Source of the DNA: Avoscillospira sp945864925
GTDB taxonomy: Bacteria; Bacillota; Clostridia; Oscillospirales; Oscillospiraceae
Assembly: GCA_945830595.1 (NCBI GenBank)
Contig: CALZZH010000048.1
Span: 1-14,042, forward strand
Length of the DNA: 14,042 nucleotides
Reading direction: 5' to 3'
This document shows positions 13,417-14,042 of the stretch, piece after piece (position 1 is the first letter of the stretch; each line of letters opens with the position of its first letter). A program made the translations under genes and the position numbers. Below the pieces are notes generated by a model. It searched no databases. It worked only from the letters and a program-made list of their open reading frames with translations, and was not told the DNA's origin.

Positions 13417-13944
13417 TTATTCCTTGTGAAAATCCTCCTTGACGCTCTCGGCAAAGTCCGTGGCCTTGCCCAGAACCTCGTTGACGTCGTCGTGATGCAG
13501 CGCGCCCTCCACGGAGAAGCGGTTGCCGAAGAACAGGGCAACGATCACCAGCGCCAGAACCACCCAGAAGGCCGCCAGCAGCAGGATGATCACCAGGGTC
13601 AGGGGGATGCTGAATTCCCGCCGTCCGGATTTGCTGGTCATAACCAGCTCCGTCTGGTTGCACTTGCGGATCAGGGACACCAGCCCCTCCCACAGGGAAC
13701 GGCAGCCCTCAGCAAAGGGGCCGGGCTCCCGTTTTGCCTGCTGTTCCGGCTCCGGTTCGCTCTTGGGCGGCTCCCGGTCCTGGGTGGAGCAGGCTGCGCC
13801 CACCATCTGGGTCTTGCCGTGCTGCTCCAGCCAGCACAGAGCCTCCAACAGGTCATTGCCAGCCGCTTCCAGAGCGGCCTTTGCTTCCGAATAACTGCAG
13901 CCTGTCTTTTCCCGCAGGCTTTCCACCAATTCCATCTGATCCAT
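13417..13944 (-). CDS. UBA-like / DUF4342 membrane protein
   Basis: 175 residues from the ATG at 13944; a GTG one codon earlier is also possible, both served by AAAGGAGG. The N-terminus (MDQMELVESLREKTGCSYSEAKAALEAAGNDLLEALCWLE) looks like the UBA-type three-helix fold seen in EF-Ts and nascent-chain complex proteins. Residues 45-80 are a charged, Pro/Glu-rich linker; residues about 84-112 match the start of DUF4342 (IRKCNQTELVMTSKSGRREFSIPL); residues 113-139 are a membrane helix followed by a short acidic tail. The function is unknown. As first gene of an operon with a response regulator and kinase it could be an accessory or regulatory partner or a target of the system; this rests on context alone. 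Confidence 0.82.
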   Translation of the reverse strand: MDQMELVESLREKTGCSYSEAKAALEAAGNDLLEALCWLEQHGKTQMVGAACSTQDREPPKSEPEPEQQAKREPGPFAEGCRSLWEGLVSLIRKCNQTELVMTSKSGRREFSIPLTLVIILLLAAFWVVLALVIVALFFGNRFSVEGALHHDDVNEVLGKATDFAESVKEDFHKE

Positions 13945-13972
13945 CACGGATACCTCCTTTGAAGATGCCCCT

Positions 13973-14028
13973 ATGATACCGCGTCAAGATGAAACGGTCT
14001 TTGAGAGATAATTAGAAGAAAATTAGAA
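13973..14028 (-). promoter_or_regulatory. Operator-like direct repeats and -10 box upstream of the two-component operon
   Basis: Two head-to-tail 11-mers, GATAATTAGAA (14007-14017) and GAAAATTAGAA (14018-14028), with a third AATTAG at 14027-14032. Tandem sites with 11-base periodicity fit dimeric OmpR/PhoB-type regulators. On the minus strand a -10-like TATCAT (13973-13978) lies 28 bases downstream with no good -35 box, as expected for an activated promoter. The leader would then be short, ending at the AAAGGAGG site. The regulator identity is inferred from the adjacent response regulator gene. Confidence 0.5.
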
Positions 14029-14042
14029 TTAGGCGCTGCCTG

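Noticed and set aside
12760..13962. Plus-strand open frame of 400 codons opposite the response regulator and DUF4342 genes
   Set aside because: It crosses two well-supported genes and their ribosome-binding sites; low-complexity product.

Overview
The window is bacterial chromosome, rich in G+C and tightly packed, with Firmicutes-type Shine-Dalgarno sites (AGGAGG-like) before nearly every gene. The run ylxM-ffh-rpsP-khpA, the RqcH/NFACT protein, Mini-ribonuclease III, a VanW-family cell-wall protein and a UBA-like/DUF4342 protein beside an OmpR/PhoB-type two-component pair together point to a high-G+C Clostridia lineage, probably Oscillospirales/Oscillospiraceae. This is inferred from gene families and order, not from a search. 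No rRNA, tRNA, CRISPR array, prophage or transposase gene was seen.

Layout. 1-528: no protein gene; two tandem copies of a roughly 120-base unit, each ending in an intrinsic terminator, then a strong promoter. 529-2253 (+): membrane-anchored VanW-family protein. 2418-3158 (+): GNAT-like acetyltransferase with clearly lower G+C than its neighbours. 3251-5288 (-): two-gene operon of a zinc-dependent phospholipase C-like protein followed by a UMF1/Atg22-type MFS transporter, closed by a terminator. 5289-6056: about 770 bases without a gene, filled with nested hairpin-rich repeats and two divergent promoters. 6057-8324 (+): ylxM-ffh-rpsP-khpA (signal recognition particle, ribosomal protein S16, KH RNA-binding protein). 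8373-8508: hairpin-rich MITE-like repeat. 8568-11012 (+): mrnC-rqcH-cysteine-rich protein, each overlapping the next by a few bases. 11026-11185: second copy of the MITE-like repeat in the opposite orientation, which also encodes the last 15 residues of the histidine kinase. 11138-13944 (-): DUF4342 protein, response regulator and histidine kinase, with a palindromic repeat between the last two and a tandem operator-like repeat upstream.

How the genes fit together. The centre is a translation and ribosome-care block: co-translational targeting (Ffh, YlxM), 30S assembly (S16), RNA binding (KhpA), 23S rRNA maturation (MrnC) and rescue of stalled 50S subunits (RqcH). The right end is a membrane or envelope signalling operon. 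The left end holds a cell-envelope protein and a lipase/transporter pair.

The most unusual material is non-coding: the tandem RNA-like units at the left end, and at least three families of small palindromic repeats. One element is inserted inside another, one sits between a response regulator and its kinase, and one has been captured as the kinase C-terminus.
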